A stretch of DNA of 64,000 bases, taken from contig JAHBBC010000005.1 of assembly GCA_019915015.1 (NCBI GenBank), forward strand, positions 1,426,001-1,490,000, read 5' to 3'. The notes below the pieces were generated by a model. It was not told the origin of the DNA and did not search any database. It was given only the letters and a program-made list of their open reading frames with translations. Of the stretch, positions 35,357 to 46,534 are shown one piece after another; the stretch's first letter is position 1, and each line of letters starts with the position of its first letter. Source of the stretch: Auriscalpium vulgare. Lineage: Eukaryota > Basidiomycota > Agaricomycetes > Russulales > Auriscalpiaceae. Made by a program: the position numbers and the translations under genes.

Positions 35357-36302
35357 GGCTGTTGAGTTGGCGTTGATGAAAGAAGGAAAGACCTGTGCGT
35401 AAAAATGTCGGGGCCGTGAAAGTAGAGGTAACCGGTACCAGTGGGGTGAGCAGACTAGCTGTTGACGAGCATGTGTGCGAGAGGTCTCCGTCTTATAGAG
35501 CTAGAGCCCGACTCTGCTGTCTGCATGGAGGTAATACAGATGGAGGAAGTCGACGATCAGTCTGGATCATCCGTGCCATCGTGGTGCATTGTCACTGCCT
35601 CGCCTACGACGAGAATCTCGATCAGCGTGGACGAGTTGGTAGACGATGAAAACCGCCATCATACCACCAAAAGTTGGCGCCTAGGTAAAGCAAAGGCTAG
35701 CTTCACTACTGGACGCGACTCACTGTGAGCGACCACGCCAAGAAAGAGCGAGAAAGAAGTCAGCAGCGTGTCACGCATCGACTGATCCGCATCTTCCGCG
35801 AGCTGTCGGTTGTCCGGTGTAGAGGAAAACGATCGTTAGCGCTCAGGCAGCCAAGCAGGCTTGGAGATGAGACGGAGAATTTCTAGGAGGGAGAGCACGA
35901 AGCCGAGGGCGTCAAATGTCGAGGACAAGATGAACTCAAGTGATCGTTGCTCAAGCCAAGGCCGCACTTGCAATTGAACCAGCGAGGCTGTGCAGCTCGG
36001 ATTTATCACGCCAAGTCGCGAACGTCGAAAGACGCCCGACGACTCGCCTAGGTAGCGGCGTCAGGCTTTGGTCTTGCGTGAAAGGCGGGGCCTTCTGCTG
36101 GTGGTGTGACGACCGGTCGTGTGCGCGAGGCCACCAACTTTGTCTCACCAACGTGAAGCCCCCCTATGCACATTGATCCTATCTCCAGTTTCTTCTTTTG
36201 GAGGTCAGTAGCAATTAGCGCATGAGTAGTGAAGAGGCAATTATCCAAGAAAATGGCACTATGACAGCATTAAATAAAGGCGTACAGGAGGTAATCTACC
36301 AT
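35357..36302. other. Intergenic region upstream of the repeat-peptide gene
   Basis: About 945 bp, one of the largest gaps in the window, lies between the repeat-peptide start and the stop of the next minus-strand gene. Short frames only, none recognisable. A long upstream region would suit a regulated gene. Confidence 0.4.
35491..35497 (-). promoter_or_regulatory. Possible TATA box of the repeat-peptide gene
   Basis: TATAAGA on the minus strand lies about 135 bp upstream of the ATG at 35356, within the only long upstream region of this gene. Confidence 0.35.
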
Positions 36303-37091
36303 CTACCAGCCCGGGCTCTTCTCCGCCTGCCCGGCGGCATTCGCATATGCATTGCCGTTCACGACCCGCACATGCGAGACAATGATCGTCTCCCTAAGGC
36401 CACGCAGCTGGGCGGGCACTTTGAGCTTCTCCACAAACGCCTGGTTCGTCGCAGAGCAACTGGCAACGATTTCTGCGCCCGCCATCACGATGAACTGCAC
36501 ACAACACATCAGAGCGCCAGAAGATATCTGCTGCAAGGCGATGACGTACCAAGCCGCCTGCGTCGAGCTGGGACCGGAGCGCAGAGAAAGAGGAGCCCTG
36601 CTTGGAGTCGGCCGTGTCGTGGAGGACGAGCCGCGCGGCAGATCCTCCCGTTTCCAGGGCGTCCAGTAAGGCTGCGGCTGCCTCCCCTTTGTACAATGCC
36701 CCCGGGGGACCCTTGGGACCTGGTTTGAGAATATTGCTCAGTTGAGACAGCGGCAGGGTCGACGCCGACGTGACGTCCTTGAGAGCGACTGGCAGCGCCG
36801 TCGAAGAACTGAGGCTGAACATGCAAGGCAATGCAGCCTGCGAAGAGGAACTATAAACCCAACGCTCAACGTGAGGGTGCGCCTAGTGAATGAGTGGTTA
36901 CGTACGGCTCGGACGCAGGCAAATGTGGCGTTGTGAAGGATGGCTTGAAGCCAAGAGTCCTAAGCAGACTGTTCAGTTGTAGATGCAGCACAGCAGAAGC
37001 GCACTGCTCACAGAGGGCCAAAAATTGTGGAGCTCCATGCCTTGCCTGTGTCCTTCGATTTTGCCTCGGGGAACTTGACTGAGGTGGGCAT
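36303..37091 (-). CDS. Unrecognised small protein
   Basis: I do not recognise this protein. Proposed exons read MPTSVKFPEAKSKDTGKAWS STIFGPL, LLRTLGFKPSFTTPHLPASE PY, then AALPCMFSLSSSTALPVALK DVTSASTLPLSQLSNILKPG and KGEAAAALLDALETGGSAAR. A final intron (donor GTACGT) joins FIVMAGAEIVASCSATNQAF, LRGLRETIIVSHVRVVNGNA and ends QAEKSPGW. All introns have GT-AG ends and 40-65 bp lengths, and the frame is continuous over four exons, which supports a real gene. It could be a small globular protein or part of a longer model. The start lies 58 bp past the stop of the chromodomain gene on the same strand. Confidence 0.5.
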
Positions 37092-37148
37092 GACGGCGGG
37101 CAGCCTGGAAAAGCGTGAGCCCCGCGGGATCTCAGCTCCTGCTAGAAC

Positions 37149-38813
37149 TTACTCAGGTCCCGCCCTCAGAGGAGCTTGCTCCTGCACAAGGCTTTCAGGT
37201 TCGCCCTCGGCATCGGTGTCATCGAAGTCCGGTAGAGGTCCCGCCTCTGCCTCCTTAAGCGCAACGAGGAGCATCAGCTCTTCCCCCGGCTGAGGTTTTG
37301 GCGGATCGACGGCCATGGTAATCTCCACGTTCGTGGTGGTTCCATTTGACCCGGAGGCAGTGTTGAAGGTTGTGCTGTCGATGCGAGAACCCTCCGACGC
37401 AAGATGTTCAGCGACCTCGAGGGCCTCCTCTGCCTCCGCCTTCTGGGGTTGGCGTGCCAATGTCGTCAGCTTGCCTTTGTTGAACGACAGAAGAGAGGCA
37501 TTGCGAGGCTTCATGCCCCTCGATGAGCGGCCTGGCCCGGCCTTGGAGCCAGAGACGCGACGCGTGACGCTGGGCGGACTTTCCTTCGAACCGGAAGGCC
37601 CGGGAGCGTCTTCGTCGGAGTCGTCGGTGATTTCGATGACTTCCGTCGTGTCGAGCACCTGCACCTTTTTGGACCTCGAGCTGCGGGTAGACCTTGCAGA
37701 TGTGGGTGTGGGCTTGTCAGTTGCTTTCTTCAATGCTCCACGCGCGCGGCGCGCCGGCGTACGAGAGGCAACGAGGAGGTCGGGTGCGGGCAGGCGGGCA
37801 GGCAAGGATGGGGGCTCAGGAGTGCCCACGTCCTCCTCGCAGGCAAGGCCAGCCGCAGGCAATATCAACTCCTCCGTGGAGTCTGGAACCTCCTCGAGCA
37901 TCTCGACATCCTGCGCCGCAGGGGCAGCGCGGCGGCTCGCCACGCCGTTTTTGCTAGCTGTCTTCGACCGCTTCGGGGTAGGGACGAGGCGTATTTCGTC
38001 GTCCGTTGAGTCTGGCGCCTGATAAAGTTGTGCTGATGAGATATAGAAGGAGATGCAAGAAAAGTCGACGTACCGGAGACGGGATTCGTTCCGGTGTTGT
38101 CGACTCCCTCGCCGTCCGGGATGTTCTTCCCCGCTTGACGGGACTGTCAAGCTCTGTCAGAGTAGAAGGCCGTCCACGTTTCTTCCCAATCTTTTTCGTT
38201 TCGGTTACTTCGGGCTGTTTCGCAGAGGACGACGCCGCGCTCCTCCCAAACGACGGCCTACCTCTCCGCGCTAGAAAGACAGTCAGCAGTCAGTGTGAGA
38301 TGTAACATGATGAAGGAGGTTGCGACGCACGAGGGCCTTTGGGAAGGACCTCCTCGCCGCTTTTGAAGGCGTTGACGTCGGTCCTATCCCGCTCACCGAG
38401 ATCGACACGTTGCCAGAAAGTGTTAATGATTTCATCGGCACTGCCCTGGAATGAGTGCGATGGCTCCCACCTTTACAGACCATGTCAGAACCGTCTACTG
38501 GCTCCGCAATAAACAGACGTTGCACTCACGTGTTGTCGCTCTCGTCGTCGTAGCCCTTCCACTACACACGCCATCTAAGTCAACGGGTTTGGTGCGAGCA
38601 ACAGAGAGTAAAAATCACCTTCACATAGTATTTCTACAGAAGTATATGGCGTCAGTGAGGAGGGGTGAGAGGGTGGAACGAGCGACGCACCCAGTCCATC
38701 TTCTTGCCCCGCTTGAACGCCTTTGCCTTCATGATAGTCTCTGCAGGCCAATGAGCGTGTGCTCTCGAGAATGAGGACAATAACACACCGATTTCATACT
38801 CTTCTGCGGCCAT
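37149..38813 (-). CDS. Chromodomain protein (HP1-like chromodomain, disordered tail)
   Basis: Four short 5' exons build a classic chromodomain. MAAEEYEIE is joined to TIMKAKAFKRGKKMDW, then KYYVK, then WKGYDDESDNT, then WEPSHSFQGSADEIINTFWQ. The Tyr, Trp and Trp of the methyl-lysine cage are at the expected places (EEYEIE, YVKWKGY, NTWEP). The rest is basic and Ser/Pro-rich, with KRSKTASKNGV, RRARGALKKATDK, VLDTTEVIEITDDSDEDAPG (similar to SUMO-interacting motifs) and GRSSRGMKPRNASLLSFNKG. No chromoshadow domain is visible, so this is not a standard HP1/Swi6; it is closer in layout to Chp-like or fungus-specific chromo proteins. It probably binds methylated histone H3. Confidence 0.75.
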
Positions 38814-39226
38814 GGTGGGATCGGCGACGAAGGAAAGTTCGAGCAGTCAACGGGGCGGACAACACCCGCATTGCAAGCGGGGCCCGGGCCTAGGCATGGC
38901 ACGGTCACGTGGAAATTGCTGCCCGGCGCTCGGCGAGTCTCAGCTCTGGCTCCTGTACAGGAGACCAGCCTCGCGTACTATCCCGGTTGCCACATCCTCC
39001 CTTACACCAGGATTTCTTCAATCGACTGCAATCCAGAACATTCACGTCTATCATTGCATCCAGACGTGTGAGATCCGCTGCAGTGCGACATAAGGCTATG
39101 CACTGCGCTTCCTGTCTCACTCCATGAAAGTGCCGCCGACGGATGCAGTGTGCACGGCCTACTTAACGGACAACATGCCCCCTTCCAAATACCCCTTTCC
39201 TTCCTAACCTGCTTCCGAAGCTGACC
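38814..39226. promoter_or_regulatory. Divergent promoter region
   Basis: 412 bp between the start codons of the chromodomain gene (minus) and the BRI3-like gene (plus). No recognisable coding sequence. Confidence 0.4.
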
Positions 39227-39683
39227 ATGGCAAAAGACTACGCTGCTCCTCCTCCCCCACCACCCTACTACTCGGGTGCACCTGGCCCGTCCTCCTCGTA
39301 CTCGCAGCAGCAGCCGTACTATCCGCAGCAGCAGCCCTACCCACCGCCACCTGCATTCTTCGCCCCTATGGCCCCGCCGGGACACTTGGCCGCCCAGTGG
39401 GGCGCAGACTACCAGAATCAGCGTACGTCGCGCTCGCAGCCTGCAGGGATACAGACTCACGAGCATCTCGACAGTGTACGCCCGGTGTGCTCAGGGCCGC
39501 CATGATGGGTCCACTAGCTATGGCTTCTGCGGCATCATCTGTGCCATAGTCTTCTTCCCCCTAGGGCTCATCTGTCTTTGGTGAGCAGTGGTGCGCTGAT
39601 ATATTCGGCGACGAAGCTAACCCAGTGCCATCCATAGCCTCGATACCGAGAGACATTGCAGGAGATGTGGTGTGCGCTTGTAA
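39227..39683 (+). CDS. Small Pro/Tyr-rich membrane protein, BRI3-like C-terminus
   Basis: Exons are 39227-39422, 39475-39580 and 39638-39683, giving 115 residues. The N-terminal half is Pro/Tyr/Gln-rich (MAKDYAAPPPPPPYYSGAPG, YPQQQPYPPPPAFFAPMAPP). The C-terminal half reads RCAQGRHDGSTSYGFCGIIC AIVFFPLGLICLCLDTERHC RRCGVRL: a Cys-flanked hydrophobic segment followed by a CxxC tail, as in brain protein I3 (BRI3) and LITAF-like proteins. Such proteins insert monotopically in endosomal or lysosomal membranes. The last exon is only 46 nt and was found from the splice consensus, since the unspliced frame stops early. Function in fungi is unknown. Confidence 0.75.
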
Positions 39684-39736
39684 GAACATGCGAAGCGATT
39701 GCAAGAACATGCGAAGCGATTGCAAGAACATGCGAA
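39682..39736. repeat. 21-bp tandem repeat, 2.6 copies
   Basis: The unit AAGAACATGCGAAGCGATTGC occurs at 39682 and 39703, with a partial copy at 39724. The first copy begins inside the TAA stop codon of the BRI3-like gene, so the array is the start of its 3' UTR. The remainder to 39988 is convergent intergenic DNA with no gene seen. Confidence 0.9.
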
Positions 39737-39988
39737 ATAAGTATGTCCCTTTTGGGTGTATCATTTCTTGGTATATTGTTGTAGTTCATCACGGACAGCC
39801 CTGTAGCAAAACCTCTTATTTATCACTGGCTGCTCTACGGCTCAAAATATGGCACATTTTGCTCTGGTAATGTGGGATCTCAAGCTACTGGTATACAAAA
39901 AAGCTAGACCAACGTGCCTACGCATAAATATGCACAAGGTAAACATCAAGTACGTCGACCGATAGATCGTCAAACACACCCGGGTCAC

Positions 39989-42900
39989 TCACGGCAGCGG
40001 CAGGGGCAACAATCTCCCAGCGACGAGGCAGTCCTTCACCCACGGGAACGACACCCAGCTCTCTTCCATCTCGTCCATCTCGTCCTCGTCCAGCTTCGGC
40101 CAGATCACATAGTCGAACTCCACTTTCGGACTAGCGTACCTAAGCTCTGGCACGGCTTCGACGCGATCTGCGCCCATGGACACGATGATGCGCGGGACAG
40201 ACGACTCCCCCTCCTCCTGCAGTTGCAAGAAAAAACGAAAGAAACCGCGTGAGCAAAGCGCCTCCAATCCCATCAGCGATACTGCGCACCTTCTTGCCGC
40301 GCGGCGCCGGCGGTACAGGGAAGTACTCGGCGCCGACGACGAGGATGGACTTGCCCGCGAAGATCTTCGGCGCGACGCTGTTCTTCATGATATCGGTGAG
40401 GTGCTCCGGCGTGGCGCCCCAGTCGAGGTCGACGAGCTGCGACAGGCACGCGTTGAGCGTCTCCGACGAGCCTGCGGGCAGCAGATATCGCGCCCAGTGC
40501 TTCACGTCCTGCAAACCAAATCCTCACGATGAGCCATACACACACACCGGCACAAGCGTGGCGCTCACATCCGACGTCAGTCCGCTCTTCAGGAACTCCG
40601 CAGACAGACACGGGATACCGAGCGCGAGCGCGACGAGGTACTTCGGCTTCTGGTTCATCTTGTCCGAAATGAGGAACACCTGCGAGATGCCGTCCCTAAG
40701 CTTCTTCGTATGCAGCCCGCCGGCCTTCGCGATCCAGCGCTTCTTGCCCGCCGCGTACTCCGTCGCGAGCGGGAAGATCGCGGACCAGTCCTCCAGCACC
40801 GTGCCGCCGTGCGCGCGGATGACCTGCTCGATGTCCGCCTTCTGCCGCTTCGGGCAGCCGGCGGACAGCGTGACGACGAAGCCGATGTGCGCGAGCACGC
40901 GCGAGCGCGCGTGCTTCGCAGACGCGGCGCTGAGCACCGATGCCTTCGACGGCGACGGCGTGTCGGCCAGCGCGCGCGGCTGGATTCTAGGCACGATGTC
41001 CTCCAGCGCGAGCACGCGGCCGCCCCACAAGCTCGTGATGGCGCGCGCGTGAACCATGATGTTCGCCACGGGCTCCACGCGCTCGCCGCCGTCCTGCATC
41101 TGGAGCGTCGCGCGCTCCTCGTCCGCCTCCACCACGGTCCCGTGCAGCTCCGGATTGACCACCTTGACGCTGTCGCCCGTCTGCAGCAGCCCCCTGCGGA
41201 TGTTCTTGAGCTCGACGGGGCAGTGCGTCTCGTCGTCGAAGTCGATGACGAACTGCGTCGATGACTCGCCGCGCTCGCGCACCACGCCGGAGTAGAACCA
41301 CATCAGGTTGTCCCAGCGCGCGAAGACGCGCGTGGGCAGCGTCAGGGACGAGCGGCGCGACGCGCTCGGGCCGCGCCCGCGCTTGGGCAGGCGCGCGATG
41401 CTGTCGGCCGCGGAGGGCGCCTTGCTCGCGCGCATGGAGGCCCGCGAAGTCGCCTTCGGCGCCGTGAATGCAGCCCGCTTGCGCTTCCGCGAGCCCTTCG
41501 TAGGAGGCGGCTCGTCGTACTCTTCGCCGTCCTCGTCCGCCACATCATCCGCCAGCTCCGTCTTCTGGTCGTCGTCCTGCGCGGCGGATATCAGATCGAG
41601 GGGGTCCGGCTGCGTCTCGTGCACCTCAAACTGCTCGTCCGACAGCGGCGTGAGTGAACTCGCCGCACGCGACTTCGTGGGCGTCACGGGCGTTGCGCGG
41701 GAGCCCGCCCGGCGGGCGTCGCGGCCAGGGTCGGGAGAGCCAGCAGTCGCTCGAGCGGATGAGGCGGACGCGCCGCGGAGGTCCTGATGCGGCATGGACG
41801 ACGGTACTTCGCGTGAGCTGCCTGAGGCGTGCACCGGGCTGACGCGCCGCCTTTTAGGTGTGGTGCTTGCCCTGGAGGTGCCGGCCGCAGGGGCCGCCTT
41901 CGTGGGCTAGCGGTCGGTCAGTCAACGAGATCGACGTTGCAGAAGCTTACGAACCTTGGCGCCTTGGCTGGTCTTCGGGTAGGGCACCTTGTACGCAGCG
42001 GCGTCCCCGCGTGCCTTGCCTTTGCCCTTGCCATGTGCTGCTGTGTTGGCCCGCTGGGCAGCCAGCGGGACTTCCTCTTCCTCGTCTTGCTCTTCCGGGG
42101 GCGTGATGTACCTCGAGCGCGCCTCCGAGTCGCGCGACGAGCTTGCGGTAGCTATCGCGAGATGCAGAGGCCGCTCCGGCGACGATGTCGGTGGGTGCTG
42201 CGTGGGCTCAGAGTCGGGAACCACGTCGGTCTGGTCTCCGGGGTCGGTCTTGCCGTCGTCGTGGTCCTCGGCGTGCGTCTCCTGCTGGCCACTCCCTGTC
42301 TTGTTCGAATGCGCCAGGATCTGCTCGAACAACTCCTGGCCGGCCTGCACGGGGAGAACCTCGCCGACGACCTGTGTGTTTCCGTCGGACGTGGGCGGAG
42401 GGGCTGCGGGCATATATCGCTGATAGCGATGGCGCTTCTCGGGAGGTACATTGGCTAGGAGGTTTCTAGCGCCTGTAGACGTCGTCGCCATCGATTGCCA
42501 CTGCGCTCCGGTGGTGTTGTCGTATGGTTGAGTTTCTGCGGGCTGGGTGGCGGGCTGAGTCAGGGCTTGCGTGAGACCGTCCGATATCGCAGGCTGCGTG
42601 GCCACGAACGCCATCGGCTGGGCAGAGCCTCCGGCATGCGGCTGCGAGTCCTCGTCGTGGTCAGGGGAGAATCCATGTACCGAGAAACCACCTTCTACAG
42701 AGGTGTCGGCACGGCTGGAGACGCCCGGTTGCGAAGAGTGGTCTGTGTGGTTCCCGTCCTCCTGCGACGGGCTTGCCTCGAGAGGCTGCGCGTGGCCGCC
42801 AGCCGAGAGCTGCGAATTGTCATAGCTGCGCACCTGCGACGCGCTCGGGGAGGCGTCGTCGCCGCGCATGGGCGAGCTCCCGCGCAGGGACGACGAGGGC

Positions 42901-43814
42901 GAGAGGGGCAGCTCCTGCTGGGTGAGCGCGCGCACGACGGACATGGACGAGCCCTCCGCGGCACGCGACAGCGCGCGCTTCTTCGAGACCGGCTTGCGGA
43001 CGACCTGGTTGCGGACCGCGACCTCGTCGTCGTCGTCGTCCTGGGTGCCGCCGCGCTGGAGCTGCGAGAGCGGGATGTCGAAGTTGGCGGGGCGCGGGCG
43101 GGGCACGGCCTCAGGGTCCTCGAACGGGGCGGGCGCGGCGAACGAGTCCTCGGACGCGGGCGAGGGCGAGCGCGCGCGTTTGGGGGCGCGGCGCGGCGCA
43201 AGGGCGCGTGGCTTGCGGGTGGGCGCGGGCGACAGGCTTCTTGTGCGCGCGCGGGGCGCGGAGGCGGCTCTCGAGCTGGGCGGGGGTTTGGCGGGGCTGG
43301 GCTCAGACGCGTGCTTGCGCGGGATGGGCGATGGGGCGGGGCGGGAGGACGGTGTCGGTGGGCGCAGAGGCGGTGGAGGAGGCAGGGCACGGGGCGGAGA
43401 TGGCGGGGCAATGGGCTGTTGGGGAGAGTCGAGACCGCTTTTGAGGGAGTCGCCATCGTGAGCGCTAACCTGCGTTTGCGTTTGCGTCGTGCCGAGGCCG
43501 AATAAATGGTATTGTGGGACGGAGGACGCGTTACGGGACGCGTCGCTATCGGCAGGGTCCCAGGAGTTCGCCTGGTCCTCGAACTGGGTCGGCTGCGATT
43601 CGTCGCTGTGCAGGGAGATTGAGCAGCTGGATAAAAGAGCTGTTTCGCGGGACAACGAACCTTTGACCCATGGCGCACCGCGATGGGGACAAGGGGAACG
43701 AGTCGAGTCGAGAGCAGTGTCGCGTCGAGAGCAGTCGGCAGGGGTCGCTGGGGGCCGGGAGGGTGCAAACAAAGTCTCAGGCGGTGGCGAAAGAGGGAAG
43801 AGAGAGACCGCCAC
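39989..43814 (-). CDS. DNA damage checkpoint adaptor, Tudor plus tandem BRCT (Crb2/53BP1/Rad9 type)
   Basis: This is a large protein with a disordered N-terminus rich in SQ/TQ sites (ALTQPATQPAETQPYDNTT, FGLGTTQTQTQ), basic and Pro tracts, and KVPYPKTSQGAKVRKLLQRR. A Tudor-like domain follows: RVFARWDNLMWFYSGVVRER, STQFVIDFDDETHCPVELKN. Two BRCT domains come next: LAHIGFVVTLSAGCPKRQKA, IEQVIRAHGGTVLEDWSAIF and YLVALALGIPCLSAEFLKSG; then DVKHWARYLLPAGSS, SILVVGAEYFPVPPA and FDYVIWPKLDEDEMDE. The order matches fission yeast Crb2 and animal 53BP1, checkpoint mediators that read histone marks and are phosphorylated by ATR/ATM kinases at SQ/TQ. The start is uncertain: the in-frame ATG at 43814 was used, but a downstream start around GSLSRETALLSSC would also fit. 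An ACGCGT box lies just upstream. Confidence 0.8.
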
Positions 43815-43957
43815 ACGCTAAGCGACGAGGTCCCCGCGCACGCGTCGGTCACATGCCTTACGTCAAGTCGCGTTCGACCGCGCACGCCTTCCTCCACCCG
43901 CACACCCGCCGTCCTCCAGCGCTGGCCGCTCCGTCCCCCAATCTACTGCTAGAGTCT

Positions 43958-45880
43958 ATGTCTACGCCTGCCCCGCACACAGGCCCCCGCCGCCAACGCC
44001 CTCCAAACTCACACCATCCGTCCCCCCATCCCACCCCAATCAACAACAACAATGCCGCCGCCGCCGCAACCCCGCCGCATACAGTCGCCGTCGTCGTCCC
44101 CGACCATGTCGACGGATCTCCCCAACCCAAGGGCAACACCCACGCCCCGCCAGCACCGGTAGATCCCAAGGACGAGGGCGGCGGGGCGGCGAAGAACAAC
44201 ATGAATACAGGCGCGCAGCCCGTCGCGAATGCGGAGGTGTCTGCCGTGCCCGACCCTGTTCCACAACCCGACAAACAATCCAATGCCCCAGCCCAGAGCC
44301 CAACACTATCCATCCACACCAGCCCTCTCTTTGCTGCAACCAAGACGCCGGACACCGTCATAGGCATCGCTCAGTTGACCGCCACTAGCACAACCTTCTT
44401 GGCCGCAACCTCGCCGCTTGTTTCCGTGCTGTCTTCGTCTTCTGTGCCGCCTCCAAGCCTTTCTTCTGCATCTGCTTCAGCACCATCTACTCTGCCTGCT
44501 TCGGACACTACGGATGCTTTACTCCCTTCAGACGCCGCCGACCAGACTACTAGCCTGCATCCTACTCTCTCGCACCACACTATCATCGTGGCTGCTCTTG
44601 CCGTCGGAGGCGCGTGTATCCTCGGCGCCATCTTCATCGTGCTCAAACTTTGGTCTCGCCCCCGGCGGCGCACGCACCCGACACCCTCTTTGCCCATCCT
44701 CCAGGACTCGTTCTCTTCTCAGAAAGGCGACGACTCGCCGATCTTCGGCGGAAAGGAGCGTCTGTCTTCGCGGCCGCCAAGCAACGCTGTCATCTTCCCG
44801 TGGACGCAATACCACTCTGGCATCCCGAAGCCGCCGCCCCGCACAAACACCGGATCGGAGGACGACGTGCCTTTCTCGCAGAGACGCTACTCGCGCTTGG
44901 AGGAGGACATGCCCGTGGCGACCATCCAGCACGCGACTGCCGCGTCCTACGCGCAGCCTACGGTCCAGCTCGTCTCGGAGAGGGCCCCGCGCAACGTCTC
45001 TCGGCTGTCGACCATGTCTGTTGCCTACGTGCCGCCGCCAGGGCAGGACATCGGCGTCGCCGTCACCTCTGGGCCAGGCCTCGCGCGGAACCCCTCTGGC
45101 GCACGCGCGAGCGTCCGGCGCAGCATGCGCGACTTCGACCACGGCAAGCGCAGAAGCACGATGTACACCGAGGCCGAGACGCTCCCGTACTCGTCCTCGC
45201 CTTCCATGCCTCTGGACGTCGCCGGCGATCCGGGCGGGGCCAGTTACGGGCAAGGGCGCGCGCGCATCAAGGCACCGTACGGCGTAGGGTCGTATCTTCG
45301 CGCATCGACCGCCACATCGGCCGCCGCGACGAAGCGCGCATCGATGGCAACTGAGATGAACCCCTTCGACGAGGCGACATACGCGGTCCCGCCGATCCCG
45401 ACGCACGCGCCGCGCGCCGCATCGCCCGGGCCGTCGCTGTACCCCGACGACTCGCTGAGCGTGGCGGGCGACAGGCGGCGCGCGCCCGCGAAGAAGGCGC
45501 CAGGCCCTGCGAAGGCGGGAAGCCCGGGGATGGAAGCGTCTGCGGCCGTGGGGAACCTGATGCTGTCAGACTACCGTGCGTCGAAGATGTCGCCCGCACT
45601 GAGCCCGCGCGCGGGGAGCGTCGACGAATCGGGCGAGGCCGCCAGTGCGATGGACGGGGTGTACGACTATGACAGCGATCGCGATCGCGGGTACGCGTAC
45701 CACAAGCGCGCGGACGACAAGCCGCCGCGCGTGCCGTCGCCGCCGCCGCTGCCGTCGCTCGCGCAGATGGCCCTCGCGCACACGCACCCGGACGACTACG
45801 CGGACTACCGGAGCCCGACGTACAGCATCTATGGGCTGTACGACCCCGACCGGAAGAGCCGCGCGGACGGGGGCTACTGA
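43958..45880 (+). CDS. Single-pass membrane protein with Ser/Thr/Pro-rich ectodomain
   Basis: An intronless gene, unusual here. From MSTPAPHTGPRRQRPPNSHH the first 200 or so residues are Pro/Ser/Thr/Ala-rich (SPLVSVLSSSSVPPPSLSSA), as in O-mannosylated cell-wall sensors. One strong membrane segment follows (HHTIIVAALAVGGACILGAI FIVLKLW) with a basic stop-transfer RPRRRTHP. The cytoplasmic tail is long and Ser/Arg-rich (LSSRPPSNAVIFPWTQYHSG IPKPPPRT, RRSMRDFDHGKRRSTMYTEA), ending RSPTYSIYGLYDPDRKSRAD GGY. No N-terminal signal peptide is evident, and an upstream in-frame ATG exists at 43670. The layout resembles fungal WSC/MID2-like or SKG6-like proteins, but no domain was recognised. Confidence 0.7.
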   Translation: MSTPAPHTGPRRQRPPNSHHPSPHPTPINNNNAAAAATPPHTVAVVVPDHVDGSPQPKGNTHAPPAPVDPKDEGGGAAKNNMNTGAQPVANAEVSAVPDPVPQPDKQSNAPAQSPTLSIHTSPLFAATKTPDTVIGIAQLTATSTTFLAATSPLVSVLSSSSVPPPSLSSASASAPSTLPASDTTDALLPSDAADQTTSLHPTLSHHTIIVAALAVGGACILGAIFIVLKLWSRPRRRTHPTPSLPILQDSFSSQKGDDSPIFGGKERLSSRPPSNAVIFPWTQYHSGIPKPPPRTNTGSEDDVPFSQRRYSRLEEDMPVATIQHATAASYAQPTVQLVSERAPRNVSRLSTMSVAYVPPPGQDIGVAVTSGPGLARNPSGARASVRRSMRDFDHGKRRSTMYTEAETLPYSSSPSMPLDVAGDPGGASYGQGRARIKAPYGVGSYLRASTATSAAATKRASMATEMNPFDEATYAVPPIPTHAPRAASPGPSLYPDDSLSVAGDRRRAPAKKAPGPAKAGSPGMEASAAVGNLMLSDYRASKMSPALSPRAGSVDESGEAASAMDGVYDYDSDRDRGYAYHKRADDKPPRVPSPPPLPSLAQMALAHTHPDDYADYRSPTYSIYGLYDPDRKSRADGGY

Positions 45881-46534
45881 GGGCGTCACTGATCGACCGA
45901 GCAGGTGACGGTGACAGCGGGCGGGTGGGGCGGTGGCCACTTGTAATATAGTGCATGTACAGGTTACGAGGCCTGTGTAATTTGACGTGTATATCGATTT
46001 GTGATGCATGTATCTAGCGAGCGGCAGGCGGCGGCAGGAACGCAATGGAGATAAATGAAAAAGGCGGACCGATAGAGTCAGAGCTGCTGGCGGTGGCGGT
46101 GGACAGCAGGCAGGCAGCCTTGAGGCCAGGATACGTGCGTCTGTGTGCGCAGGAGGAAGGCATGCGCGGGGCAAGACGCTGGACGAGCAGCGGATTGGAT
46201 AGACCGCGATGCAGGGCGTGCCAAGGGAATATGGGGAGGCTTGGCCGTGTATTGACAGATCCGTCTCAGGTCACGCCGAGCGGCCCGCGCTGAACGACCC
46301 CGCGTGCAGAGTTGCTTTCAACCGCCAACGTCCTTCTTCCTCTCCCCCCATCCTCCCGCCCGCCCGCCGCCACCGCCCGTCCCCCACGTTCCCCCAGCCA
46401 CACGCCTATCGCCCGCGGGGGCCTCGTCTATTCCGTACGTCCTTCTCCCGCACATTCCAGACGTCACTTCCCTACACTCCGCTAACCGCGTGCGCTCCAG
46501 CCTCCCTCTTTACCCGCCCATCTCCTAGCCCAAG
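45881..46534. other. Intergenic region, GH5 promoter side
   Basis: 654 bp between two plus-strand genes. A pyrimidine-rich tract (CTTCTTCCTCTCCCCCCATC at about 46331) lies upstream of the GH5 start, as is common in fungal promoters. No gene was seen. Confidence 0.4.

Noticed and set aside
42495..43505. 336-residue plus-strand frame opposite the Crb2-like gene
   Set aside because: Arg/Gly-rich antisense shadow with no domain or splice support.
42695..43903. 402-residue minus-strand alternate frame in the Crb2-like N-terminus
   Set aside because: Arg/Pro/Ser-only composition and overlap with the frame that continues into the Tudor-BRCT part.
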